Positions 51,577 to 60,673 of a stretch of DNA of 64,000 nucleotides are shown in pieces; within the stretch, counting starts at the first letter, position 1, and each line of letters begins with the position of its first letter. The notes under the pieces were generated by a model. It saw only the letters and a list, made by a program, of their open reading frames with translations, had not been told where the DNA came from and did no database searches. Source of the DNA: Aliishimia ponticola (GTDB taxonomy: Bacteria; Pseudomonadota; Alphaproteobacteria; Rhodobacterales; Rhodobacteraceae). The stretch lies in contig NZ_SRKY01000003.1 of assembly GCF_004803475.1 (NCBI RefSeq), forward strand, positions 558,001 to 622,000, in the 5' to 3' direction. The position numbers and the translations under genes were made by a program.

Positions 51577-53052
51577 ATGCTCGACGCCGCAACCGATCTG
51601 CGCAGCCTTCTCAAAGACCCCAGCCTGCTTGAGACGCGCGCCTATGTAAACGGGGCCTGGACCGATGGGGCAGATGGCACCTTCGATGTGATGAACCCGG
51701 CCCGTGGCGATGTGATCGCGCAAGTCGCCGATCTGAGCCGCGCACAAGTGGCCGAAGCCATCGCCGCCGCCGAAACGGCGCAGAAGGACTGGGCCAAGTG
51801 GACAGGCAAGGAACGCGCCGCCGTGCTGCGCAAGTGGTTCGATCTGATGATGGAACATCAGGATGACCTTGGAACGATCCTGACTGCCGAACAGGGCAAA
51901 CCGCTGGCCGAAGCCAAGGGCGAGATCGCCTATGGCGCCAGCTTCATCGAGTTTTTCGGCGAAGAGGCCAAGCGCGTTTACGGCGAAACGATCCCCGGCC
52001 ATCAGCGCGACAAGCGTATTCAGGTCTGGAAACAGCCCATCGGGGTTGCAGCCTCGATTACACCTTGGAACTTCCCCAATGCGATGATTACCCGCAAGGC
52101 GGGACCGGCGCTGGCTGCGGGCTGTGCCTTCGTGGCGCGCCCCGCTGCGGAAACGCCGCTCTCGGCCATTGTGATGGGTGTTCTGGCGGAACGGGCCGGG
52201 ATACCGGCAGGCGTGTTCAATGTCGTCACGTCGTCTTCGTCCTCTGAAGTCGGCAAGGAATTCTGCGAAAACCCCGCGGTGCGCAAACTGACCTTCACCG
52301 GATCGACCGAAGTCGGGCGTATCTTGCTGAAGCAAGCTGCCGATCAGGTCATGAAATGTTCGATGGAACTGGGCGGCAATGCGCCCTTTATCGTCTTCGA
52401 TGACGCCGATCTGGACGCCGCCGTCGAAGGCGCGATCCTGTGCAAGTTCCGCAATAACGGTCAGACCTGCGTCTGTGCCAACCGGATTTATGTGCAGGCG
52501 GGTGTCTATGATGCTTTCGCCGAAAAGCTGCACAAGCGCGTGAGCGAGATGAAAGTCGGGGATGGCCTTGAAGAAGGCACCGACCTTGGGCCGCTGATCA
52601 ACAGCGCCGCTTCCGAGAAAGTGACCGAACATATCAAGGACGCCACCGACAAGGGCGCGAGCGTGCTTCTGGGATCGGCCGAGCAGAAGATGGACGGCAA
52701 CTTCTTTGCCCCTGCGATCCTCACGGGCGTGACGCAAGATATGAAAGTCGCGAAGGAAGAAACCTTCGGCCCACTGGCACCGCTGTTCAAATTCGACACC
52801 GAAGACGACGTAATCGCGATGGCCAATGACACGATCTTTGGTCTGGCGAGCTATTTCTACGCCAAGGATCTTAGCCGCGTCTATAAAGTGGCCGAGGCGC
52901 TGGAATATGGCATCGTCGGGATCAATACCGGCATCATCTCGACTGAGGTCGGCCCCTTCGGCGGCGTGAAGCAATCCGGCCTTGGCCGCGAGGGATCGCA
53001 TCACGGGATCGAAGACTACCTTGAGATGAAATACGTCTGTATGAGCGTCTGA
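51577..53052 (+). CDS. gabD: NAD(P)-dependent succinate-semialdehyde dehydrogenase
   Basis: Aldehyde dehydrogenase of 491 residues with catalytic Cys in NNGQTCVCANR, general-base Glu in MELGGNAP and the SITPWNFPNA motif. The SSADH assignment rests on overall sequence, including the redox-prone CVC. One oddity: the cofactor-binding position that is usually Lys in KPA-x2-TP is Arg here (ARPAAETP), which could shift the NAD/NADP preference. GGGAGG precedes the ATG. A terminator follows the gene. The role would be the last step of 4-aminobutyrate breakdown. Confidence 0.88.
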   Translation: MLDAATDLRSLLKDPSLLETRAYVNGAWTDGADGTFDVMNPARGDVIAQVADLSRAQVAEAIAAAETAQKDWAKWTGKERAAVLRKWFDLMMEHQDDLGTILTAEQGKPLAEAKGEIAYGASFIEFFGEEAKRVYGETIPGHQRDKRIQVWKQPIGVAASITPWNFPNAMITRKAGPALAAGCAFVARPAAETPLSAIVMGVLAERAGIPAGVFNVVTSSSSSEVGKEFCENPAVRKLTFTGSTEVGRILLKQAADQVMKCSMELGGNAPFIVFDDADLDAAVEGAILCKFRNNGQTCVCANRIYVQAGVYDAFAEKLHKRVSEMKVGDGLEEGTDLGPLINSAASEKVTEHIKDATDKGASVLLGSAEQKMDGNFFAPAILTGVTQDMKVAKEETFGPLAPLFKFDTEDDVIAMANDTIFGLASYFYAKDLSRVYKVAEALEYGIVGINTGIISTEVGPFGGVKQSGLGREGSHHGIEDYLEMKYVCMSV

Positions 53053-53079
53053 CACCAACGCACCCAAACTGATTAAACG

Positions 53080-53113
53080 CCCCGCCGGACTGCTCCGGCG
53101 GGGTTTCTTTTAT
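53080..53113 (+). terminator. Rho-independent terminator after gabD
   Basis: CCCCGCCGGA pairs perfectly with TCCGGCGGGG around CTGC and is followed by TTTCTTTTATT. Confidence 0.9.
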
Positions 53114-53222
53114 TCCGAATCAATATCTTAGGCAATTTTCCTGAACGCTGTTCACGAATTTCATTGAAACAGTGCGGCACCCTCCCCACCTGAGATGAAC
53201 AATGTTCAATAAGGAGGTTTCC

Positions 53223-53516
53223 ATGCGTTTCATGAAAGCAATTGCTCTATCCATCGCCCTGCTCAGCCCCGTCGCGGCACTGGCTGGCCCCAGCGGACAA
53301 CATAGCCAGCAAGCCAGCCAGCACTCCGGTGCAGCCGCCAGCCACAGCGCTGCAAGCGTTGCTACAGGCGCGTCAGTCGTCGTTGCGACGCCGCTCATCG
53401 TGACCGGTTCGGCATTGGTGGTGTCTGGCGCGGCGTTGGCCGAAAGTGGGCAAAGCATGGCGCGCAGCCTGCCGAAACCGACCGTCGCGCCGATGCCTGT
53501 GCCCACATTGGATTGA
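53223..53516 (+). CDS. Small exported protein of unknown function
   Basis: Protein of 97 residues starting at ATG 53223, which has a near-perfect AAGGAGG ribosome-binding site. A signal peptide (MRFMKAIALSIALLSPVAALA) leads into a stretch rich in Gln, His, Ser and Ala (GQHSQQASQHSGAAASHSAAS) and then a hydrophobic region and Pro-rich tail. The strong site implies high expression. It overlaps or abuts the DUF2145 gene and is probably its partner. Confidence 0.72.
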   Translation: MRFMKAIALSIALLSPVAALAGPSGQHSQQASQHSGAAASHSAASVATGASVVVATPLIVTGSALVVSGAALAESGQSMARSLPKPTVAPMPVPTLD

Positions 53517-53524
53517 GGTGCGCC

Positions 53525-54307
53525 TTGAGACGTTTTTGGCTTCTTGTCGGGCTTTTGATCCTGACCGCTCTGCCGGGCATCCTTATGGCCGGCAGCAGCG
53601 AGGCGACCAAACCCGTGCTGCCACCTGCAAAGGTCGCGCGCTTTGCCGATCAGGTGCAGCAGGAACTGGCCCGGCGCGGGACGCAGGTGGCGATTGTCGC
53701 GCGCATGGGCCGCGACCCCAGCGTTTTGCCCAAGGGCGTGCGCTATACCCATGTGGCCTATTGGGTGTATTCCGACATACAGACCCAAGATGGGCAGCGC
53801 GGCAAAGGCTACCGGGTGTTCAACCTGTACCAGACGGCCGAAAACGCCGCGCGGAGCACCCTGGTACAGGACAGCCCGGCCGATTTCCTTGCGGGCGCAA
53901 AGCGGCTTGAGGCGGGGATCATCATTCCTGATCGGCGTTTGCAACGTAAGCTCGCGCAGACCATTGCCAGCCCCACCTATGCCGCGCTGCATAATCCCCG
54001 CTATTCGGTACTGGCGAACCCGGCATCCCGGCAGTTTCAGAACTGCACGGAACACACGCTTGATGTGCTCATGGCGGCGCTATACGGGGTGCGGGGCCCG
54101 GACCAGATCAAGGCCAATATCGCCGCGCATTTCACGCCGCAGCCGATCCCGCTGGGCGGTTTGAAACGGGGGTTTGCCAGCCTGACCTCCGCCGCGCTCA
54201 CTACGCAGGATCACGGGGCCTCGGTAGCGACGGCAACCTTTGGCAGCATTGCCGGGTTCATGCAAAAGCACGATCTTGCGCAGTCCGTGTTCCGGCTGAC
54301 ACCTTAA
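53525..54307 (+). CDS. DUF2145 family exported protein
   Basis: Protein of about 260 residues. The DUF2145 pattern is clear in ARRGTQVAIVARMGRD, YTHVAYWVYSDIQT, RVFNLYQ and the most conserved SRQFQNCTEHTLDVLMAALYG. The Cys and His of NCTEH could be catalytic, as in NlpC/P60-like folds, but no activity is established. I prefer the TTG at 53525, with GAGGTG five bases before; another TTG at 53513 overlaps the previous stop. A signal peptide follows either start. It is one unit with the small exported protein. Confidence 0.8.
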   Translation: MRRFWLLVGLLILTALPGILMAGSSEATKPVLPPAKVARFADQVQQELARRGTQVAIVARMGRDPSVLPKGVRYTHVAYWVYSDIQTQDGQRGKGYRVFNLYQTAENAARSTLVQDSPADFLAGAKRLEAGIIIPDRRLQRKLAQTIASPTYAALHNPRYSVLANPASRQFQNCTEHTLDVLMAALYGVRGPDQIKANIAAHFTPQPIPLGGLKRGFASLTSAALTTQDHGASVATATFGSIAGFMQKHDLAQSVFRLTP

Positions 54308-54345
54308 CGCCGGGCAGCGAAGGGCATCTTGCAGCCGCTCAAACG

Positions 54346-54375
54346 AAAAAGGCCCGGAGTTTCCTCCGGGCCTTT
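54346..54375. terminator. Bidirectional terminator between DUF2145 gene and hsp20
   Basis: GGCCCGGAG pairs with CTCCGGGCC around TTTC. On the minus strand TTTTTCGTTT follows, a strong tail for hsp20; on the plus strand only TTT follows. Confidence 0.85.
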
Positions 54376-54393
54376 GCAGTCAGGATCGCGGGC

Positions 54394-54846
54394 TTAGTTG
54401 ACCTGCGATTCAATTGCCTTCGTACCAGTCGCAATTTCGATGCGGCGCGGCTTGAGCGCTTCGGGCACTTCGCGCTTGAGGTCGATATGCAGCATCCCAT
54501 CCTCGTGGGTGGCGCCGGTCACATGGACATGATCGGCAAGCTGGAAACGACGCTCAAAAGCGCGGGTCGCAATACCGCGATGCAGGTAGACACGTTCCTG
54601 CCCTTCATCGGCTTTGCGCGCAGCCACGATCAGCGCGTTTTCCTTGACCTCGACGGTCAGATCCGCGTCCGAAAACCCGGCAACAGCCACCGAGATACGG
54701 TAAGCGTCATCGCTGGTTTTCTCGATGTTATAAGGCGGATAGGTCGGTTGCGACACGTCGCTGGACAGCACGCGGTCCATCATGTCTGCGATTTGGTCAA
54801 AGCCAACACTGGCACGATACAGGGGAGCAAGATCAAAGCTTCGCAT
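54394..54846 (-). CDS. Small heat-shock protein, Hsp20/alpha-crystallin family
   Basis: ATP-independent chaperone of 150 residues with a central alpha-crystallin domain. Landmarks are YPPYNIEKTSDDAYRISVAV, DLTVEVKENALIV and GIATRAFERRFQLADHV. The tail IEIATGTK has the C-terminal I-x-I-type anchoring pattern in shortened form. The ATG at 54846 is chosen because AAGGA precedes it and sits in the ROSE hairpin. Translation is therefore expected to be low at normal temperature and to open on heating. Confidence 0.94.
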   Translation of the reverse strand: MRSFDLAPLYRASVGFDQIADMMDRVLSSDVSQPTYPPYNIEKTSDDAYRISVAVAGFSDADLTVEVKENALIVAARKADEGQERVYLHRGIATRAFERRFQLADHVHVTGATHEDGMLHIDLKREVPEALKPRRIEIATGTKAIESQVN

Positions 54847-54925
54847 GAGGTTATCCTTTTCAAAGCGATACCAAGTCATGGGCTCTCCGATATGGACGAG
54901 CCCGGCGTTTAACGCCCGGAGCCCT
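54847..54925 (-). promoter_or_regulatory. ROSE-type RNA thermometer in the hsp20 leader
   Basis: The leader of hsp20 folds into three stacked hairpins. Nearest the start, 54849-54872: GGUAUC-G-CUU pairs with AAG-GAU-A-ACC around UGAA, leaving one bulged G and one bulged A, and buries the AAGGA ribosome-binding site. UCGCU opposite AGGA is the conserved U-Y-G-C-U core of ROSE elements, including the unpaired G. Upstream lie a GGGCUC/GAGCCC hairpin at 54880-54903 and a CCGGGCGUU/AACGCCGGG hairpin at 54901-54919. This matches the alphaproteobacterial ROSE layout. Confidence 0.8.
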
Positions 54926-54989
54926 GTTGCGGCGCTCCGAACACCTTCGATATGGGAAGGCCTTTCGCGGTTTCAAGAGCTTGCGCGGG

Positions 54990-55787
54990 TCAGTTGACCT
55001 TGACGAATTTCGCCCCGCTGGCGCGCTGCCCACCAATGCCGATCCGTTTGATCCGGGCGGCGGGGCCACGTTGCTGGCTGCGCAAATCACGCTTGAGGCG
55101 ATCCACCAAGGGCGGAAGATGCGGGCCAAGCGCGACCTGCCCGCCATTCCAACGCCCCCCGCCAGAAATCACCGACAGGATGCGGCCGCGTCCGTTCAGA
55201 TGGCTGAAAACAGGCGCGCCGGACGATCCGAACGTCACATCGCAATCGAACATCAGCACGTTTTGATGCCGGTCGAGCAGGTTACAGGCGTTCTGGCGCG
55301 ATTGAATATCCTCGCGGCCACGACCATAGGACACAACGCTGACCTGCCCGTTCCTGACCGCCTCGCCATGCAGCACGAACGGGTCGATTTCGTGGGTTGG
55401 GATCGGCTCAGCCAGTTGCAGAAGCGCAAGATCATGGCGCACATTCTGCAAGGTCATGGTGGCATTGGGATCGTAATCGGGATGCGCGGCGATCTTTGCG
55501 ACCGGGCGCGTTGCGGCGGCGGTGCCATTGCGCAGACCGGCGTTGAAGGTCATCTGCTCCGGCTTGCGAAGCTGGTTGGCCCGGTCATACACGCAATGCG
55601 CCGCCGACAAGACCAGATCGGGCGCGATCAAGGTGCCAGAGCAGAAGCCGCCATTCTGCATGTCGAGCCGTCCGACCGCCTCCCAGCCCTGGGCCTGGTA
55701 ATCGCGGTCAAGCGAGCGCAGTTTGGACGTTTCCGCGCTGGCGAGCCCGGGGATTAACCATAATATCAGCAGCAACCACCGCATCAC
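54990..55787 (-). CDS. Trypsin-like serine protease, exported (copy 2 of a tandem pair)
   Basis: S1-family protease of 265 residues with a signal peptide ending near GLASA. The triad is His in LSAAHC, Asp in HDLALLQL and Ser in FGSSGAPVF, and Cys pairs are placed for disulfides. It shares WEAVGRLD, the three active-site blocks and the ending GAKFV with the gene upstream, so the two arose by duplication. Its start overlaps the stop of the other copy in an ATGA. Confidence 0.9.
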   Translation of the reverse strand: MMRWLLLILWLIPGLASAETSKLRSLDRDYQAQGWEAVGRLDMQNGGFCSGTLIAPDLVLSAAHCVYDRANQLRKPEQMTFNAGLRNGTAAATRPVAKIAAHPDYDPNATMTLQNVRHDLALLQLAEPIPTHEIDPFVLHGEAVRNGQVSVVSYGRGREDIQSRQNACNLLDRHQNVLMFDCDVTFGSSGAPVFSHLNGRGRILSVISGGGRWNGGQVALGPHLPPLVDRLKRDLRSQQRGPAARIKRIGIGGQRASGAKFVKVN

Positions 55788-56608
55788 GGACGCACGAATT
55801 TCGCACCAGTATCGCGGCGCGGCTCGCCCACAAGGACGCGCGGGCGCGTCTGCCCGGTCGTCGGCAGGAAACCGGCCCCGGCTTCCATTTCCTCTTCGAG
55901 GTCGCGCAACTGCGTGGAAAGCGATGTGCCCAAAGACACTGGCTGTCCTTCGGCTTCAGCCTTTGCGGAAACAACAGACACGATATGCACCTGCCCGTCT
56001 TCAAAGGCGAAGATCGGCGCGCCAGAGCTGCCGAAATCCACGGTGCAGGTTGTGACCAGAACGCCCTCCTGCCGGGCCAGCACGGTGCAGACTTCTTGCA
56101 GGCTTGGCGCCTCGGACCGGTCCTTGGCATAGGACACGACCCCGACATTGTCGCCTTTCGTCGGGCTTGCGCCTGTCGCGAAGGGGCGGATCACCCCATT
56201 TCGGATCGGCCAGCGCAATTCCAGCAGGGCCAGATCGTTGCGCACCCGGTCCGGTGTCAAATCCGAGGAATAGTCATATTGCGGATGCACGACGGCGCGT
56301 CGCACCTCGCGCGTGGCAGAAGCACGGCCATTGCGCCAACCGGCGCGGAATTCGATTTTCTCATGGTCCAGCCGTACGCCGCTGGCCTTGTCAAACAGGC
56401 AATGCGCAGCGGTCAGCACCAGTTTCGGGCTGATAAGCGCGCCGGTGCAGAACCCGGTGCCGCCGATGTCCAGACGACCGACAGCCTCCCAGACGCGGCC
56501 TTCGTTCATCGTCTCCAAACGCCGCAACCGCGCGTCCTGCGCGAACGCAGCGCTGGTCACGACAAGGACCATGAACGAAATGGACATCCATCGACGCAAG
56601 AGTTTCAT
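55784..56608 (-). CDS. Trypsin-like serine protease, exported (copy 1 of a tandem pair)
   Basis: S1-family protease of 274 residues with a signal peptide ending at SAAFA. The triad is His in LTAAHC, Asp in NDLALLEL and Ser in FGSSGAPIF. The region after the Ser (ISVVSAKAEAEGQ) differs from copy 2, so substrate choice may differ. Both copies end in GAKFV plus two or three residues. A role in periplasmic quality control beside hsp20 is a guess from position. Confidence 0.9.
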   Translation of the reverse strand: MKLLRRWMSISFMVLVVTSAAFAQDARLRRLETMNEGRVWEAVGRLDIGGTGFCTGALISPKLVLTAAHCLFDKASGVRLDHEKIEFRAGWRNGRASATREVRRAVVHPQYDYSSDLTPDRVRNDLALLELRWPIRNGVIRPFATGASPTKGDNVGVVSYAKDRSEAPSLQEVCTVLARQEGVLVTTCTVDFGSSGAPIFAFEDGQVHIVSVVSAKAEAEGQPVSLGTSLSTQLRDLEEEMEAGAGFLPTTGQTRPRVLVGEPRRDTGAKFVRP

Positions 56609-56671
56609 CTCCTATCCCCTGCCTCTGGTTAGCGTCGAGTTGAGGCGAAAATGGGGCATGGACAATGAAAA

Positions 56672-57991
56672 TCAGCGAAGGCGCGGGATTTCAACCTCTG
56701 GTTTTACGTCCTCCTGCAAGGCAGGCGGCTTGGGTCCGCCGGTGGCCCAATCAAGCAGTTCGACCGTATGCACGATAGGCACCTGTGTGGCGGAGCCGAT
56801 CTGCATCATACAGCCGATATTTCCCGCCGCGATGATGTCCGGGGATTTCGCCTCGAGCGTGCGGACCTTCCGCGCCTTCAGCTTGCCGGAAATTTCCGGC
56901 TGCATCATGTTGTAAGTGCCTGCCGACCCGCAACAAAGATGGCTGTCCGCAGGTTCGACCACGGTGAAACCCGCCTGTTTCAGCAGGTCTTTCGGGAAGG
57001 TCTTGATCTGCTGGCCGTGCTGCAAGGAGCAGGCGGCATGATAGGCGACTGTGATGCCCTTTTCCGCGCCATCCGGCAGATCCAGCCGCATAGCAAGCTC
57101 GCTCACATCCATCGCGATGGCAGAGACGCGCGCGGCATCGTCGGCAAGCGCCGTGCCGCGGAACATGTGGCCATAATCCTTGACCGTGGTGCCGCAGCCC
57201 GAGGTGTTGATCACGATGGCATCCAGCCCCGCGCCGTCCATCTCGGCCACCCAGGCACGGATGTTCTGTTCTGCCGCGCGGTGGCTTTCATCGGTCTTGC
57301 CCATGTGGTGGGTCAGCGCCCCGCAGCAGCCCGCACCTTGCGCCACCACGACCTCTGCCCCGAAGCGGGTCAGCAGACGGATCGTCGCATCGTTGATATC
57401 GGTGTTCAGCGCCTTTTGCGCGCAGCCCGTCATCAATGCCACGCGCATCTTGGGCGCAGGGGTTGAAAAGGTCTGGGGGTCATCATTGCGCGACACCGGC
57501 GGGATGTGCTTCGGGGCCATCGCCAGCATGGCCCGCAGTCGCGCGTCAGGAATGAGCGGCGCAAAAGGCTTGCCGATTTTCGCCAGCAACAGCGCCACGC
57601 GGAACCGCATCGGATAGGGCAGGATACGCGCCAGAACCCAGCGCAAGGCACGGTCGGTGAATGGCCGCTTGTAGCGCGCTTCGATATATTCGCGCGCGTG
57701 GTCGACCAGATGCATGTAATGCACGCCGGATGGGCAGGTCGTCATGCAGGCCAGACAGCTGAGGCAGCGATCCACATGCTGCACCGTTTTCGGGTCCGGG
57801 TCGCGGTCGTTCTCCAACATGTCCTTGATCAGGTAGATACGTCCGCGCGGGCTATCGAGTTCGTCGCCCAGCACCTGATAGGTCGGGCAAGTGGCCGTGC
57901 AAAATCCGCAGTGGACGCAGTTTCGCAAAATCTCGTTCGAGCGCGCGATCTGCGGGTCTTTCAACTGCGCGTCTGTAAATGTCGTCTGCAT
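56672..57991 (-). CDS. glcF: Glycolate oxidase iron-sulfur subunit
   Basis: Protein of 439 residues. Two 4Fe-4S motifs lie near the N terminus, CVHCGFCTATCP and CLSCLACMTTCP. Cys-rich CCG-type motifs follow (GAGCCGAL and LCCGSAGTYN). It passes electrons from the flavin subunits to the membrane pool. The start overlaps the glcE stop by one base. The operon order D-E-F is standard. Confidence 0.94.
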   Translation of the reverse strand: MQTTFTDAQLKDPQIARSNEILRNCVHCGFCTATCPTYQVLGDELDSPRGRIYLIKDMLENDRDPDPKTVQHVDRCLSCLACMTTCPSGVHYMHLVDHAREYIEARYKRPFTDRALRWVLARILPYPMRFRVALLLAKIGKPFAPLIPDARLRAMLAMAPKHIPPVSRNDDPQTFSTPAPKMRVALMTGCAQKALNTDINDATIRLLTRFGAEVVVAQGAGCCGALTHHMGKTDESHRAAEQNIRAWVAEMDGAGLDAIVINTSGCGTTVKDYGHMFRGTALADDAARVSAIAMDVSELAMRLDLPDGAEKGITVAYHAACSLQHGQQIKTFPKDLLKQAGFTVVEPADSHLCCGSAGTYNMMQPEISGKLKARKVRTLEAKSPDIIAAGNIGCMMQIGSATQVPIVHTVELLDWATGGPKPPALQEDVKPEVEIPRLR

Positions 57992-59079
57992 CAGCCCATC
58001 ACCCCCGGATTGAGTATTCCCCTTGGGTCGAACTTCGCGCGCAACGCGGTGCTAAGCGCTGCAACCTCGGGCGGCTCTGGCTGGAACCGGGGGAAGCCGC
58101 GCCCGCGTACAAGCTGCGCATGGCCCGCAATGCCGGTCAATGCCGCGCGCAGATCTGTGCCTTCGGGAAGGCAAAGCCAGACCAGACCGCCGCCCCAGTC
58201 CAGCATCGCGGTGCCCTGCCCGGCCGCCGCGATGACAGCTGGCCCGTCCGATGGTTTGACGCTTACGCGCCACACGTCGCCTTGCATGTTTGCAAAGGCC
58301 TCAACGTCGCGAATTTCGGCCCATCTGGCGGCGCTGTCTTCGGCCTCCAGAAGCGTAATTTCCCCATAGGTCGCAAGTGCTTGGGTTAGACGCTCTGCCC
58401 GGTAGGCAAGGCTTGGGGCGAACCCTTCAAGCCGGATAGAAACAGCACCCTGCGCCCACGCCGCCCCCGTGACATCATAAGGCGATCCAAAGGCGGCCGA
58501 CATTGCCGCCACGGCTGTTTCGGGCGATGCCACGGAAAGGGTCAGGGTCGCTTCGGTTTCCGGCACCGGCAAAACCTTCAGGCTGACTTCGCTAAGAACG
58601 CCCAGACTGCCCCACGAGCCGGACAGCAGCTTGACCAGATCATAGCCGGTCACGTTCTTCATCACCCGGCCACCATTCTTGATGACCTGCCCGGTTCCGT
58701 CCACATAACGCACGCCCAGCGCGAAATCCCGCGCTGCACCGACCTGCACCCGACGGGGGCCAGAGACATTTGCCGCGATTACACCGCCAATGGTCGGATC
58801 GCCCGTGGTTCCCAGCAGCGCGCGGTGATCCATCGGCTCGAAGGCCAGGCGCTGGCCTTCGCCTTCGAGGACACGCTCTATCTCAGCCACGGGGGTGCCG
58901 GCCTGCGCCACCAGCGTCAGTGCCCCCGGCTCATAAAGCGTGACGCCCGACAGCCCGGCAGTGCTGAGCGCGGCCCCGTCCAGGGCCACGCCGCGCGTGC
59001 CGCCCCCCTGTATCGCCAAAGGCCCCTCCGCCGCAGCGATCACTTCGGCCAACTCGGCCTCTGCTTCCGGTCTGATCAT
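57991..59079 (-). CDS. glcE: Glycolate oxidase FAD-binding subunit
   Basis: Protein of 362 residues with the FAD-binding type 4 motif of the family (IQGGGTRGVALDG and LGTTGDPTIGGVIAANVSG). It resembles GlcD but lacks the full-size substrate domain. The ATG at 59079 is the family start; the longer frame overlaps glcD. glcD lies 35 bases upstream. Confidence 0.92.
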   Translation of the reverse strand: MIRPEAEAELAEVIAAAEGPLAIQGGGTRGVALDGAALSTAGLSGVTLYEPGALTLVAQAGTPVAEIERVLEGEGQRLAFEPMDHRALLGTTGDPTIGGVIAANVSGPRRVQVGAARDFALGVRYVDGTGQVIKNGGRVMKNVTGYDLVKLLSGSWGSLGVLSEVSLKVLPVPETEATLTLSVASPETAVAAMSAAFGSPYDVTGAAWAQGAVSIRLEGFAPSLAYRAERLTQALATYGEITLLEAEDSAARWAEIRDVEAFANMQGDVWRVSVKPSDGPAVIAAAGQGTAMLDWGGGLVWLCLPEGTDLRAALTGIAGHAQLVRGRGFPRFQPEPPEVAALSTALRAKFDPRGILNPGVMG

Positions 59080-59114
59080 TCTCTTGTCTTCCGATAGGTT
59101 TCGCGGTCGCGCGA

Positions 59115-60554
59115 TTATTCTGCGGCCATGCGTCGTGTGTCGCTGGCATCCAGCGGGAATACCTTGGCCGGGTTCAGCAGCCACGCCGGATCGAATACAT
59201 CCTTCACCGCCATCTGCGCTTCCAGATCGGCCGGGGCGTATTGGTGGCTCATCAGGTCACGCTTTTCGATGCCGACACCGTGTTCCCCCGTCAGGCAACC
59301 GCCGACCTCGACACAAAGCTTGAGGATTTCCGCGCCCATTTCCTCGCAGATTTCCAGATCGCCCGGCTTGTTGGCATCATAGCAAATCAGCGGATGCATA
59401 TTGCCGTCGCCCGCATGAAACACATTGCCCACCGCAAGCCCGTATTGCTTGGACATCTCGCCGATGCGGCGCAGCACGTAGGGAAGCTCACTCACCGGGA
59501 TCGTCCCATCGAGACACATGTAGTCGTTGACCCGCCCGATCGCCGAGAACGCCGCCTTGCGCCCAGCCCAGATACGCGCCGCCTGATCGGCGCTTTCGGC
59601 TTCTTGCATAGCGACAGGGTCATGCCGCTCGGCGATCTTCTTGATCAGGGAAAGCTGATGCGCGATCTCGCTTGGTGCGCCTTCGACCTCAACGATCAAC
59701 AGCGCCTCGCATTGCGGATAACCCGCCTTGGCGAAATCTTCGCAGACTTCGATCAACATGCGGTCCATGAATTCAATCGCAACCGGCAAGACACCGGCCT
59801 TGATGATGTCAGCGACACAGGCCCCCGCGACCTCGGCACTGTCAAACCCCATCAATACGGGCAAAGCGCCCTCTGGCTTGTGCAAGATGCGCAGCGTCGC
59901 TTCGGTCACGACGCCAAGCTGCCCCTCCGAGCCGCAGATAACCCCCAACAGATCGATCCCGCCCGCATCCAGATACGCGCCGCCCAGTTCCACGACGGTG
60001 CCATCCATCTGCACCATCGTCACACCCAGCAGGTTGTTCGTCGTGACCCCGTATTTCAGGCAATGCGCGCCACCCGAATTCATCGCCACATTACCCGCAA
60101 TCGCACAGGCAAGCTGCGAGGACGGGTCCGGGGCGTAAAAAAAACCATCCGCCTCAACCGCGCCAGTCACGCTTAGGTTCGTGCGGCCAGTCTGCACCCG
60201 GATCACGCGGTTTGGATAGTCGACTTCCAACACCTCATTCATCCGCGCCACACCAAGAATTACGCAATCGGCCGTCGGCAAGGCCCCACCCGCAAGCGAT
60301 GTGCCAGATCCGCGCGGCACCACGGGCACGCCCTCCTCATGGCAAATGCGCAGAACATCCGACACTTCCTGCGTGCTCGACGGCAGCACAGCGATCATCG
60401 GCGGGCAGCGATAGGCTGTCAGCGCATCGCACTCATAGGCGCGAGTCTCCGCCTCTTCCGAAATGACGGCGTCAGGCGGCAAAACCTCTTGCAAACGCGC
60501 AAGAACGCGCGGCTTGCGCGCGATGATTTCGGCGTCGGGCTGGGGCATCTGCAT
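59115..60554 (-). CDS. glcD: Glycolate oxidase FAD-linked catalytic subunit
   Basis: Protein of 479 residues that oxidises glycolate to glyoxylate. FAD-binding motifs PRGSGTSLAGGALP and NSGGAHCLKYGVT, and the C-terminal GEHGVGIEKR, are clear. GGGAGG lies seven bases before ATG 60554. Marine bacteria use this enzyme on glycolate released by algae. The operon reads glcD-glcE-glcF; no GntR-type glcC regulator is beside it. Confidence 0.95.
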   Translation of the reverse strand: MQMPQPDAEIIARKPRVLARLQEVLPPDAVISEEAETRAYECDALTAYRCPPMIAVLPSSTQEVSDVLRICHEEGVPVVPRGSGTSLAGGALPTADCVILGVARMNEVLEVDYPNRVIRVQTGRTNLSVTGAVEADGFFYAPDPSSQLACAIAGNVAMNSGGAHCLKYGVTTNNLLGVTMVQMDGTVVELGGAYLDAGGIDLLGVICGSEGQLGVVTEATLRILHKPEGALPVLMGFDSAEVAGACVADIIKAGVLPVAIEFMDRMLIEVCEDFAKAGYPQCEALLIVEVEGAPSEIAHQLSLIKKIAERHDPVAMQEAESADQAARIWAGRKAAFSAIGRVNDYMCLDGTIPVSELPYVLRRIGEMSKQYGLAVGNVFHAGDGNMHPLICYDANKPGDLEICEEMGAEILKLCVEVGGCLTGEHGVGIEKRDLMSHQYAPADLEAQMAVKDVFDPAWLLNPAKVFPLDASDTRRMAAE

Positions 60555-60673
60555 GTGGCAACCTCCCTGCTGGCTCCCTATTGGTAATTTTTCCTTACCA
60601 ATTTTTCGCAAATGGAGCAAGTGCGACAGCAATGCCGCTTGCACCGCCGCCCCGGATCGTTCACCACTCGGCC

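Noticed and set aside
53120-54055. 311-codon minus-strand frame across the two DUF2145-locus genes
   Set aside because: It runs antisense to two genes with good starts and export signals; its translation has no family resemblance.
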